A DNA stretch of 64,000 bases, taken from contig JAXDFZ010000001.1 in assembly GCA_034665305.1 (NCBI GenBank), positions 1-64,000 of the forward strand, read 5' to 3'. Under the pieces are notes generated by a model that saw only the letters and a program-made list of their open reading frames with translations, was not told the DNA's origin and made no database searches. Source of the stretch: DASXRU01 sp034665305 (GTDB lineage Bacteria; Acidobacteriota; Blastocatellia; Pyrinomonadales; Pyrinomonadaceae). Every line of letters starts with the position of its first letter. Within the stretch, counting starts at the first letter, position 1. This document shows, one piece after another, positions 15,094 through 23,975 of this stretch. The translations under genes were made by a program, and so were the position numbers.

Positions 15094-18000
15094 TTACTTG
15101 ATTACAAACTTCGCCGGCGCGACCACCGTTCGGGCTTCCGGGTTGTAATAGTCATAAACTTCCGCGGGCGCGCTCTGCGCCTTCATGGCCATGCGTGGCC
15201 GAAACTGGAAATCGAATTTCAATCCCCCGGCCTGAGGCCAAAGATAGATAACGACGCGGTCAGGCAAAATGTCGTACTGGTTGATGCCCCATCCTGAACC
15301 CTTCATGGCCAGTTCCATCGACGCGCGATCCACGTCGGCGCCCGGCGGCAATCCGATTTCAGCCAGCATCATGCCGTAACCCCGGTGGCCGATGCGTTCG
15401 GCTTCGACATGGCAGGTGATCACGTCGCCAATCCGGCCTTCCGTTTTGTCGAACTTCGTGACCAGACGCAAAGCGCTGGCCCCATTGGAGCGCGTGTTGG
15501 TGTTCGGCGACGCTTCAACACTGGTCCAGGGCACGTAATAGCTGGCGACTGCCTGGACCGACGCGGGTGAGCTACCTGGCGGACGATGCACTTCAATGCG
15601 GTTTGTTCCCTCTTTCACAAAGGAGGATAAGTCGACGGTGATCGGGTTTGATAAGTTACTTGTTGTCGGGAACCCGACGGACTTAACCTTCACTCCGTTG
15701 ACGAGTATCTCCGCGTTCGCGCCTGACGAACCTGTTTGATCTCGCGCCAGCACAGCCAGAAGCGTGTCCAGCACATTGATAGTCGCCTGGCTCGAATACC
15801 AGACGCCATAACGGTCCTTGCCGCGGAGCAGAAAAAGTAAACCCTGGTTGATTAGCTGCGCACGGTTTTCGTCTGTGGAGCGGCAATCGGAATTTGGCAA
15901 AGCGCAATACGCTGCGAGCGCATGAACTGCGAGCGCGGTCGTCTCGATTCGGCCTGCCAGGCCCCAGCCATAGAAGGGTGTGTTGGTTTCAAGGGACCAG
16001 TACCGTGCTCCGTTTTCTGCGTGAGACATGGCACTGAGTTTGGCAACTGAAACTTTCGCTCGTTCCTTCTCGCCGGCGTCCAGTGCCGCCAGCGTGTACG
16101 AAGCGAGCAAGTACGGTTCTTCTATTTTTTCAATCCGGACGGCCAGGTATGCGAGCGCTTTCTTCAATGCGTTTGCTGAATCGGTGTTCGTTGATGGGTT
16201 AGCCGGTGATAGCGCCGGAGCGGTGTCGGTCGCTCCTTGTCTCGATCCGGACGCTGCCAGCACACGCGCGAGATAGGCTGTAAGTAAAGCCGTGCGGCCG
16301 TCGTTCTCAACCTTGTCGCCATAAGTGTGGGCGGCCCAACTGCCGTCGGTCCGCTGCTGTTTCAGCAACCACGCCCGGGCTTGAGTGATCACGTCTTCGT
16401 CGACGGCGATGAGTTCGCGCGCCTCGCTCAAAAAGCGCAACGCATAGGCCGTTAACGCCAAATCAGGGTCACCCTTGCCCCAGTAAGTAAACCCGCCATT
16501 CTCAGCGCGATAATTCAACAAGCGATCATAACCAGCGCGCAAATAGCGTTCAGCCTTAGCGCGCATTGGAGTTTGCTGGCCCGTCTGTTTGAAGTTGCGT
16601 AACAGCAGGAGGCTGGGATAACTGGAAGATATAGTTTGTTCACCACAGCCGTAAGGCCGATGCATGATGGCTTCGACACTTTCAGTCACGTGCGCCATCA
16701 GGTTCGGATAGATCTTGAGTTCAGCGTTTACGGAATTGGGAACCAGCGCGTTGGGAATCTCAAGAGTCAGCGTGCTTTGATCGGTAAGTATGTCGCCGGC
16801 GGTCGCTGTTCTTTCTTCGCCATCAGGGTGCACGGTCACCGGTTTCTCGATGGCGTCGTTGGCATCGGCTGCGGTGGCGGTAATTCTTTGTTTGCCATCT
16901 TTCACAGATGACGTAGCCCGCAGGTCGAACGTCGCCCGCGTTGCATCGCCCGCAGCAACAGCAGCCCTCTGCGTAGCAGGCGCCAGAAGAGTGAACCAAT
17001 TCTCCGGCCTGATTGCGAGGTTCACCGTCTGCGCCTGGTCCAGATAGTTACGCACGACGATTGGTAAGGAGATCTCGTCGCCTTCGGTCAGTACGCGTGG
17101 TGGATCGTGTTCGACAAAGAAAGGTTGGAAGGCCTTGATCTCTTTTTCAACAGTTCCGATCTGTCCGTCCTCGGTCGAGGCGATGACTGACATTTTCCAC
17201 GTCGTAATATTGTCAGCCAGTTTGAACTTCAACTGCGCCTTTCCCTGCTTATCGGTTTCCAGTGAGGGCTGCCAGACGAGGGTCTCCGGAAAATATTCAC
17301 GAAGGCGGGGAGTGGCGAGTTGTACCTGAGCGAGTGCCCCGGGTTGAGGCCGACTAACTGACGCGGCGCTGACACCGTCGAGAATAAAATTGTTGGAGAC
17401 GCTCCGCTGGTTGCTCGTGACGTTCACCAACCCGCTGACACTGCCAGCTACGGTGACCGCCTCTGAAATGGTGCCGACCGCAAGCGTCGCATTAATCCCG
17501 GTAATATTCGATGAACGCACCGGGACGTCCGTGAAAACAGCGAACTGAAAACCTGGCGCCGCAAATTTAACTTCATAGAAGCCGGCCGGCACATTACGAA
17601 TCAGGAAGCGGCCATTATCGTCGGTCGTTGCCGGAAACTCCGTTAAGGTCCGGGTGTTTTTGGCGGTTACGCTGGCGCCTGGAATCACGGCCCCGGAGGG
17701 ATCAACAACCGAACCGGAGATTGCTCCAGTGGATCCTTTTAAAGGCGGCGCCGAAACTACCTGCTGAGGAGTAACGTCCTCCCCGGCTTGTTCAGTTAGC
17801 ACCCGCGAGAAGCTGGCCACCGTAAAATCGTCCGCAGTGCCTTCCTTTCCATCCGGGCCCGCGCTGCGCAAGTGAAGGTCACTCTTTTGACTGGTTACCG
17901 CTGTCAGCAGCATCTTTTCCTTTTGCTGCTCGCCATAATTCGCGTAACTGAAGAACGTGATCCGATCGCTGTAGGCGGCATTCTGTTCATAGGTTGCGTA

Positions 18001-19686
18001 GTAGGGACGGTTCCACGGGTCGCGTAACCGTTCGCGATGCACGGCCTCAGATTCCAGCACAGCGTTTAGCTCAACGTCACCTTGCGGGAAGCGGGATTGA
18101 GTCTTGAAATAATCGTTCAGGGCGGCATCGATCCGGGCCTGAACGTCTGCGGAATAATCCTTCCATGAAGTCCACACAGTTACGTCGTCGCCGGGTTCCG
18201 GCAGGAACTGTTTATCCGGCCCGGCGCTACGAACGACAATGGCATATCGCGTTCGTTCTACTTCAAAGAAGAGCCGGTATGGTCCACCCCAGGGATCGCG
18301 CAGAGCATCCAAATCAATTCCTTCATTTCGTAACTCACTTTTGAGAGTCGCGCTGTTGCGAATGAATTGCCCGGTGCGGGCGTGGTATCGCGACGCGGCG
18401 CGGTTGATCGCCTCGCCCGCAAACCGAAAATAGGGGCGGTTCAGGCGCAGGACTGTGAAATCATCCGGAGTCTCGAATTGCTTGTCGGCACCGGCGCTGG
18501 TTAGTCCAAAAACATCATGGACGCCTTCTGCAAAAAACGTAGCGCGATATGGTGTGTTCCATGGATCGCGTAACTCCTCAAGGACAATTCCTGCTCCGAA
18601 TGCGAGGCGTTTCAGTGTCGCCTCATTGGTGGGATAGACGCAGTTGTTCTGGTACTCAAACTCCAACTGAGCCTTCAGCGGCGCAATGTCACTGTCGATG
18701 GTTTCAGCAAACACGCGCTCCGGCCTGCGGTCGAAAGTTTCACTGTGAAAAAAATTAGAGCTAATGCGATGGTCAGCCAGGAGCAGTTCGGCCACCAGAT
18801 CAAAACCTTCCGGCCGGGGCTTTGACAGATCGGTATGCTCCAGATCTTTCAGACTGATCCCGCCGATCTCCACGTCGCAATCAGTCAGTCGACAATACGA
18901 GTCCGCGAATCCGAAACGATCACGAGCGTCACTATCGGTGCGAGCGCGTTCGGCAACTGCTTGATCAAAAATAACGATCCCGAGAGCGCTTTCCGCAGGC
19001 TTGCTCAGCGCGTTACGGGTAACAAAACTCGCACTGGCTTCGTCGCCCGGACGATAGCTCTCCTGATCGAGAGCCAGCGCGAACCTCAAATCGCGATCGC
19101 GCGGATACATAACGGTGCGCTGGGCCTGGCTCACGTCCTCCTGGTCATCGGGTGCGGGCGAATAAACAGCCAGAGTCACCGGTCCTACAAACTCCTGACG
19201 GTAAGGAAATATCAGCGAGGCCCGGCCGTTTTGCAGGCGCACGAACTGCGACTGCAGGACTTTCTTGTTTCCGATTACATCCACAGTCAGGCCCAGATCA
19301 GGTTGGCTGGCAAGGATAGTTGCGTGCACCGGTTCGCCGTCCCGGTAAAGTGCCTTGTTTGTTTCAACCCGGATTGCAGGCCCATCGCCGAGACTCATGC
19401 TTTCAGTGTGCGTGCCCGTTGCCCCGCTGCGGTCACTCGCCCGGAGAATTAGTTCAACCTTGTTCTGCTCTTCGCGCTCAGGTTGGGGCCGTATTCCGCT
19501 GACCTTCGCGATTCCGTACTTGTTGGTTTGGATGGTGCCCAGCCCTCGCTCCGCGGAATTGTTCGCTACGCTCTGGCTAATCTTGATCTGGCAGGCGGCG
19601 GGGCGGCCGTCGGCAAAAGAAGTTGAAACGTAGAACTCGAGTGGGAAGTCCGGTACCTGACGAGACTGGCTTTCGATCACGTACAC
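15094..19686 (-). CDS. Alpha-2-macroglobulin family protein, C-terminal part (frameshifted from N-terminal part)
   Basis: 1530 codons. It begins at a GTG inside the last codons of the upstream frame, and its first residues (YVIESQSRQVPDFP) continue the macroglobulin domain broken off there. The A2M core includes LREYFPETLVWQP and the thioester motif YGCGEQ with Cys near residue 1014, followed by the complement-like helical domain and a receptor-binding-like end. Bacterial A2M proteins trap proteases in the periplasm. The region before the A2M core (about residues 345-625) holds three repeats like the end of type II pseudopilin GspG (RDPWNTPYRA, RDPWGGPYRL, RDPWNRPYYA, each with SAGxDK or SAGPDG). 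Residues about 648-760 form an Oar-type carboxypeptidase-regulatory domain. Confidence 0.88.
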   Translation of the reverse strand: MYVIESQSRQVPDFPLEFYVSTSFADGRPAACQIKISQSVANNSAERGLGTIQTNKYGIAKVSGIRPQPEREEQNKVELILRASDRSGATGTHTESMSLGDGPAIRVETNKALYRDGEPVHATILASQPDLGLTVDVIGNKKVLQSQFVRLQNGRASLIFPYRQEFVGPVTLAVYSPAPDDQEDVSQAQRTVMYPRDRDLRFALALDQESYRPGDEASASFVTRNALSKPAESALGIVIFDQAVAERARTDSDARDRFGFADSYCRLTDCDVEIGGISLKDLEHTDLSKPRPEGFDLVAELLLADHRISSNFFHSETFDRRPERVFAETIDSDIAPLKAQLEFEYQNNCVYPTNEATLKRLAFGAGIVLEELRDPWNTPYRATFFAEGVHDVFGLTSAGADKQFETPDDFTVLRLNRPYFRFAGEAINRAASRYHARTGQFIRNSATLKSELRNEGIDLDALRDPWGGPYRLFFEVERTRYAIVVRSAGPDKQFLPEPGDDVTVWTSWKDYSADVQARIDAALNDYFKTQSRFPQGDVELNAVLESEAVHRERLRDPWNRPYYATYEQNAAYSDRITFFSYANYGEQQKEKMLLTAVTSQKSDLHLRSAGPDGKEGTADDFTVASFSRVLTEQAGEDVTPQQVVSAPPLKGSTGAISGSVVDPSGAVIPGASVTAKNTRTLTEFPATTDDNGRFLIRNVPAGFYEVKFAAPGFQFAVFTDVPVRSSNITGINATLAVGTISEAVTVAGSVSGLVNVTSNQRSVSNNFILDGVSAASVSRPQPGALAQVQLATPRLREYFPETLVWQPSLETDKQGKAQLKFKLADNITTWKMSVIASTEDGQIGTVEKEIKAFQPFFVEHDPPRVLTEGDEISLPIVVRNYLDQAQTVNLAIRPENWFTLLAPATQRAAVAAGDATRATFDLRATSSVKDGKQRITATAADANDAIEKPVTVHPDGEERTATAGDILTDQSTLTLEIPNALVPNSVNAELKIYPNLMAHVTESVEAIMHRPYGCGEQTISSSYPSLLLLRNFKQTGQQTPMRAKAERYLRAGYDRLLNYRAENGGFTYWGKGDPDLALTAYALRFLSEARELIAVDEDVITQARAWLLKQQRTDGSWAAHTYGDKVENDGRTALLTAYLARVLAASGSRQGATDTAPALSPANPSTNTDSANALKKALAYLAVRIEKIEEPYLLASYTLAALDAGEKERAKVSVAKLSAMSHAENGARYWSLETNTPFYGWGLAGRIETTALAVHALAAYCALPNSDCRSTDENRAQLINQGLLFLLRGKDRYGVWYSSQATINVLDTLLAVLARDQTGSSGANAEILVNGVKVKSVGFPTTSNLSNPITVDLSSFVKEGTNRIEVHRPPGSSPASVQAVASYYVPWTSVEASPNTNTRSNGASALRLVTKFDKTEGRIGDVITCHVEAERIGHRGYGMMLAEIGLPPGADVDRASMELAMKGSGWGINQYDILPDRVVIYLWPQAGGLKFDFQFRPRMAMKAQSAPAEVYDYYNPEARTVVAPAKFVIK

Positions 19687-21113
19687 GTGAATCGCGTCCT
19701 TTTGAGACGCAGATCGAAGCGGGTTTCTTCGGTGCGATTGGTGGTTGCATCCGTGAAGTAAGCGGCGTACGACAGATCGCGGTAACGGGAATAGTCCTCT
19801 TCCTTTAACTTTTCGTGCTCGTCACTGAGATTGATGCGCGCCACAAAACGCCCGGCGGCATCAATTTCACCTTCATACTTTTCACCTTCTTCGGTTTCCC
19901 ATTTTTGCTCGCGGTAATTCCATTCGCGCGCGGCTTCGCGGACTACGCGCACGTGACCACGCTTCACTGGTTGGCCAAACAGGTAGTCGCCGCGGACTTC
20001 GACTGCCGCATTCTGATTGGGCAGGTAAAACGTGCGATCGGCTTTGACCTTAACGCTGAAGTTCGGCAAGTCGTAGCGGCTGATTTTCACCGGCGCGTAG
20101 CCCTGAGTCTGCGAGTAGCGATCGTCTTCAAGTTCGACTTCGACACTGTAATTTCCTAAGCGCGTGTTCTCCGGCACTTGCCAGTCGGCAGCGGCAACGC
20201 CAAAGCGCGACGTGGTCAGTTCCGTTTGAAAGACGGTAGTGTTTTCCGGGTCGGAAATCTTCAGCGTTGCCTGGTGGTTCGCGATAGCATGGCGGGAAGA
20301 GTCAAACATCAGCACGCGTGTATGCAGGCTTTGACCCGGTTGATAGAGCGGTTTGTCGGTGCTCACTAGGATCCGGACATCGCGATCGAGTTCAAGATCT
20401 GAGTTGGCAATCTCACTCAGGATTCCACGGTGGGCCTTAACCTGGACTTCGCCATCGTCCTCTTCGAGATTCCGGGGAATCTGAAAGTCGAAAGTCGCGA
20501 ACCCTTTGTCGTTAGTACGCGCGGATTGTTTAAGGATGACGTCTGGTCGTTCATCGCCTTCGAATTTGATTTCAACCTCGATATTCACGCCGCTCACCGC
20601 CTGTGCCGTCAGCGGATGTAGGGTGTGCACTCGCAAGCGATACGCGCTGCCTTCCTGCGCTTTGTCCAGGGCCGCTACCTGAAGCGCAAAGATATCAGGA
20701 GTAATTTGCGATAAAGAGATGAGGCCGTTGACGGTATCAAAATGCCCCGGCGCTGATGGCGTGATCTCGTAACGCAGCCGGTGCCAAAGCAGCTCGCGCG
20801 TATCAGCCAGCTCGCCCTTCAACCAAAGGTTCAACGGAATTGCAATCGTGCTAACTCCGGACTTGATCTGGTGATCGCGTTGGGTTGTGCCGCGAACAAC
20901 GCCTTCGGGGTCAATCAGGTCGAGCTTGATGTGAGCGTCAACCAGCTGGTTAAAAGGATTGGCCACCGAGAGGACAACCATGGTGCCCTCTGGTTCGAAC
21001 AGAACGCGGGTGGCGGATTCGTTGATGCTGAGCGTGACGCTGGCGCTCGATAGCGGCACCAGGATCAGCAGTAGTGAAAGGCAAAACGGGAAGAGAAGCC
21101 AGCTGCGGCTCAT
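19677..21113 (-). CDS. Alpha-2-macroglobulin family protein, N-terminal part
   Basis: 478 residues from ATG at 21113, with an excellent AAGGAGG 5-6 bases upstream; the frame is open 25 codons further but that start is weak. A signal peptide (LLFPFCLSLLLILVPLSSAS) is followed by macroglobulin beta-sandwich domains (STDKPLYQPGQSLHTRVLMF is the classic MG2 motif). The frame ends LRLKRTRFTCT-stop, whereas reading one base back at the AAAA run gives KDAIHVYVIES, which joins the downstream frame smoothly. One missing base, or -1 slippage, splits a single protein of about 2,000 residues. No periplasmic lipobox is seen. Confidence 0.85.
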   Translation of the reverse strand: MSRSWLLFPFCLSLLLILVPLSSASVTLSINESATRVLFEPEGTMVVLSVANPFNQLVDAHIKLDLIDPEGVVRGTTQRDHQIKSGVSTIAIPLNLWLKGELADTRELLWHRLRYEITPSAPGHFDTVNGLISLSQITPDIFALQVAALDKAQEGSAYRLRVHTLHPLTAQAVSGVNIEVEIKFEGDERPDVILKQSARTNDKGFATFDFQIPRNLEEDDGEVQVKAHRGILSEIANSDLELDRDVRILVSTDKPLYQPGQSLHTRVLMFDSSRHAIANHQATLKISDPENTTVFQTELTTSRFGVAAADWQVPENTRLGNYSVEVELEDDRYSQTQGYAPVKISRYDLPNFSVKVKADRTFYLPNQNAAVEVRGDYLFGQPVKRGHVRVVREAAREWNYREQKWETEEGEKYEGEIDAAGRFVARINLSDEHEKLKEEDYSRYRDLSYAAYFTDATTNRTEETRFDLRLKRTRFTCT

Positions 21114-21189
21114 GATCGCCTCCTTGGACTCTTTGTCGTCGTCACGGCGCAAATCCCTGATTTCAAATCGGCAGACTTCGACCTTCACG

Positions 21190-21605
21190 AAGTGATGGTC
21201 ACTTCGCCAACTTCTTAACTGCTAGTTGAATTCAGAGCGCGAGCCTGGGAAGGTGCGTCGCGTTAGACGGCCTTGAACGAGTATTTCAAACCACTCGCCT
21301 GGGGAGGAGCTTTGGGATTCACTCGCTCAGATGCATTCAGGTTGCTGGAGGTTTGTCCGAAAATATAAATTAGTTTGCGGAAGGAGGAGCAAAGGGCAAA
21401 GGGGCAAAGGGGCAAAGAGAGCAAAGACGGAAGGGCCCGATAAGGATAAACATATAGTTGACTCACGTGTGATGAAGTAAGGGATTGGCAACCCGTAGGG
21501 TTGTGAGAGAGTAGCCGGAGGTCGGAGCGAAGCGCAGACCCCCGGTAGCGAGTAGTTTGGAGAATACCCAAGCTTGTCGGTCCCAATGAAGAACACCTTC
21601 CCCGC
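21190..21605. other. Non-coding stretch with repeat debris and gene remnant
   Basis: No functional gene was recognised. On the minus strand, directly after the stop of the repeat lectin, the frame continues with one further partial unit (VFFIGTDKL) and then changes into unrelated sequence (GYSPNYSLPGVCASLRPP), marking the point where the gene was broken. The rest contains purine-rich AAAGGGGCAAAGGGGCAAAG runs at about 21390-21420. Confidence 0.6.
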
Positions 21606-22382
21606 TTAAGGACTCACAACAAGGTTCCCGGTAGCAATCGCTGCTGCGGCGCTGTAGTCCAACGCATTCAGCTTCCACACGCTGCCGTTCCACCAGTGGT
21701 TATACACACGCTTGTCGGTGCCGATGAAAAACACGTGGTCTGCCGCGGGGTTCACAACAAGGTTCCCGGTAGCAATCGCTGCTGCGGCGCTGTAGTCCAG
21801 CGCATTGAGCTTCCACGCGCTGCCGTTCCACCAGTGGTTATACACACGCTTGTCGGTGCCGATGAAAAACACGTGGTCTGCCGCGGAGTTCACAACGAGG
21901 TTCCCGGTAGCAATCGCTGCTGCGGCGCTGTAGTCCAGCGCATTGAGCTTCCACGCGCTGCCGTTCCACCAGTGGTTATACACACGCTTGTCGGTGCCGA
22001 TGAAGAACACGTGGTCTGCCGCGGAGTTCACAACCAGGTTCCCGGTAGCAATCGCTGCTGCGGCGCTGTAGTCCAGCGCATTGAGCTTCCATGCGCTGCC
22101 GTTCCACCAGTGGTTATACACACGCTTGTCGGTGCCGATGAAGAAAACGTGGTTTGCCGCGGAGTTCACAACAACGTTCCGCGCGGCAATCGGTGGAGAT
22201 GCCGCTGGGCTTCCAACTGCACCCGCACTTGAGTTCCAATAATTGAAGGCTTTTGCAACACTGGTTGGGGAAAATGATGCTGCAAAAAACAAAGTCGCGG
22301 CGAGTCCCATTATCGCCGCATAGGGAAAGATCTCTCTGATGCCCTGATGAGTAATTCTTTTGGTTGGGGTCATGGTCGTCAT
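21606..22382 (-). CDS. Repeat lectin-like beta-propeller protein, truncated
   Basis: 258 residues from the ATG preceded by GAGGAGG. A signal/membrane segment (YAAIMGLAATLFFAASF) is followed by four 46-residue units, each reading VFFIGTDKRVYNHWWNGSAW and then LNALDYSAAAAIATG. The wording resembles the blades of PLL-like or fucose-binding beta-propeller lectins (a Trp/Tyr-rich sugar site per blade). Such propellers need about seven blades, but this gene stops after four and a fraction at a TAA inside the fifth unit, with remnant repeat sequence beyond. It may be a recently truncated gene or may assemble as an oligomer. Confidence 0.72.
   Translation of the reverse strand: MTTMTPTKRITHQGIREIFPYAAIMGLAATLFFAASFSPTSVAKAFNYWNSSAGAVGSPAASPPIAARNVVVNSAANHVFFIGTDKRVYNHWWNGSAWKLNALDYSAAAAIATGNLVVNSAADHVFFIGTDKRVYNHWWNGSAWKLNALDYSAAAAIATGNLVVNSAADHVFFIGTDKRVYNHWWNGSAWKLNALDYSAAAAIATGNLVVNPAADHVFFIGTDKRVYNHWWNGSVWKLNALDYSAAAAIATGNLVVSP
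21611..22180. repeat. Four tandem 138-bp units
   Basis: The phrase TGGTTATACACACGC starts at 21697, 21835, 21973 and 22111, so the period is exactly 138 bases, or 46 codons. Units differ by only a few bases each. This near-identity, including synonymous positions, implies very recent amplification or ongoing gene conversion, and such arrays easily change copy number. Confidence 0.92.
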
Positions 22383-22664
22383 ACAGTTTCCTCCTCGGTG
22401 AAGAGCCCACGGCCATGACTTTCTTGAATCATTCGCCACAGGCTGGGTTTGCGAGTGTTAGAGTTCGGAACGCCGAGCCGATTTGCACAAGGCATTGGTT
22501 CGACTTCGTGCTCACATTCAGGAGTGACTTTTCTACTGAGAATGTAACGCCGCCTTATTCAGAAAAGGCGCGGTGAGAGGATTTGACTGCTTGGGGTCCG
22601 ATCGTGTGGCAAGGCTGAGAGAGTACTACCCTCCTTTATGTCGATAGCCCTTAACCCTTTGCCC

Positions 22665-23579
22665 TTAGCCGCGCGAGAGCGCTCCGGCGATTTGCGCCGC
22701 GACCTGTGCGTTGTTTTCGAGTAACGCGATGTTGGCCTGGAGGGTTACGCCGCCGCTTTGCTCGGACATTCTTGACAAAAGATAGGGAGTCAATTCGCGA
22801 CCGCTAATACCCGCCTGCTCGGCTCCCGCGATCGCTTCATCGAGAACCTTTTGCAACGCCTCAGCCTTCACTTCAGCCGCCAACGGAATCGGAACCGTCA
22901 CGAGCAAAGCGCCCGGCAAGCCCAACGCGCGTTGTGCTCGCACGAGCGAAGCCACGTCGGCGGCGTTGTCGACGCGTGTGTCGACAGGCAGGCCGCTGCG
23001 GCGCGAATAGAACGCAGGCATCTCGTCGCATTCGTATCCGGCAACGGTGACGCCATTGGTCTCCAGCCACTCGCGCGTCGCCGGCAAGTCGAGAACTATC
23101 TTCGCTCCGGAACAAACCACGACCATTGGTGTGCGCGCCAGTTCGGGAAGATCGGCGGACACATCGGCTATTACGCCGCGATGTACTCCTCCGATCCCAC
23201 CAGTAGCAAACGTTTTGATGCCGGCCCGATGGGCAATCCACATTGTCGTAGCAACGGTAGTTGCGCCATGACCCTGGCGCGCAATCACCACCGCAAGGTC
23301 GCGCGTGCTGATCTTTTGAATATCATCGCGCGTCGCGATCTCTTCCAGTTGTTTCGTATCGATTCCCACGCAGAGCCGGCCGTCCAGAATAGCAATGGTT
23401 GCCGGGACTCCGCCCGCGTCGCGCACAATTTGTTCCAGCCGGAGCGCCGTCTCCAAATTCTGCGGATGCGGCAGGCCATGCGCGATGACCGTCGATTCGA
23501 GCGCCACCACAGCTTGATTTGCCGCGAGGGCCGCCTGAACTTCGTCACTGACTTTGAAGATTCCGGAATCAATTGTCAT
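22665..23579 (-). CDS. psuG: Pseudouridine-5'-phosphate glycosidase
   Basis: 304 residues, the full length of the PsuG/IndA family. It shows VALESTVIAHGLPHPQN near residue 25-40, the conserved GVPATIAILDGRLCVG, DLAVVIARQGHGATTVA and TGGIGGVHRG motifs, and the late catalytic region with VTVPIP. PsuG splits pseudouridine 5'-phosphate into uracil and ribose 5-phosphate, in nucleotide salvage of RNA-derived pseudouridine. The usual PsuK kinase is not adjacent. Cytoplasmic. Confidence 0.96.
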   Translation of the reverse strand: MTIDSGIFKVSDEVQAALAANQAVVALESTVIAHGLPHPQNLETALRLEQIVRDAGGVPATIAILDGRLCVGIDTKQLEEIATRDDIQKISTRDLAVVIARQGHGATTVATTMWIAHRAGIKTFATGGIGGVHRGVIADVSADLPELARTPMVVVCSGAKIVLDLPATREWLETNGVTVAGYECDEMPAFYSRRSGLPVDTRVDNAADVASLVRAQRALGLPGALLVTVPIPLAAEVKAEALQKVLDEAIAGAEQAGISGRELTPYLLSRMSEQSGGVTLQANIALLENNAQVAAQIAGALSRG

Positions 23580-23620
23580 ACACAGGATTCAACTTGCAAG
23601 TGCAACTTTTGAGAGGTGCC

Positions 23621-23793
23621 TTCGCTCCAGCGGAGCGAGATGTTTATAGCACCAGCAGGCCTTATTTAATCCTCGCTCCGTTAGGAGGGAAATACTATGG
23701 GAGTTGGCGAACCAGCCAAACATTGCGCTCCTCCGGAGCGCGCAACAATAGTGGAGAATGGACTATAAACATCTCGCTCCTCTGGAGCGAAAC
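23621..23793. repeat. Dispersed element ending CTATAAACATCTCGCTCC, copy 1
   Basis: The element begins TTCGCTCCAGCGGAGCGAGATGTTTATAG and ends CTATAAACATCTCGCTCCTCTGGAGCGAA, so its two ends are inverted copies. A central hairpin (GCGCTCCTCCGGAGCGC) is also present. Copies with the same ends occur at 51845-52022 and, in a more diverged form, 59889-60050. The following 180 bases (23794-23975) contain nothing recognised. Confidence 0.85.
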
Positions 23794-23975
23794 ATAACCG
23801 AAATCGAAATTGCATTAAGCGCGTCAGTTCTATAACTCTGACTATTCCGCACTTTCAGCGCTAGCATCTCGCTCTCGGCTGAGTCCCTGGCCGCAGGCCC
23901 AGGCTATTTCATCTCGCGCCGGTGGAGCTCGAAGAACTACTGCATTGGAATCTTACTTTTTGTGCAAGGACTCAC

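Noticed and set aside
21696..22232. Plus-strand reading frame across the 138-bp repeats
   Set aside because: It mirrors the tandem units on the other strand; open only because the repeat has no stops in that frame.
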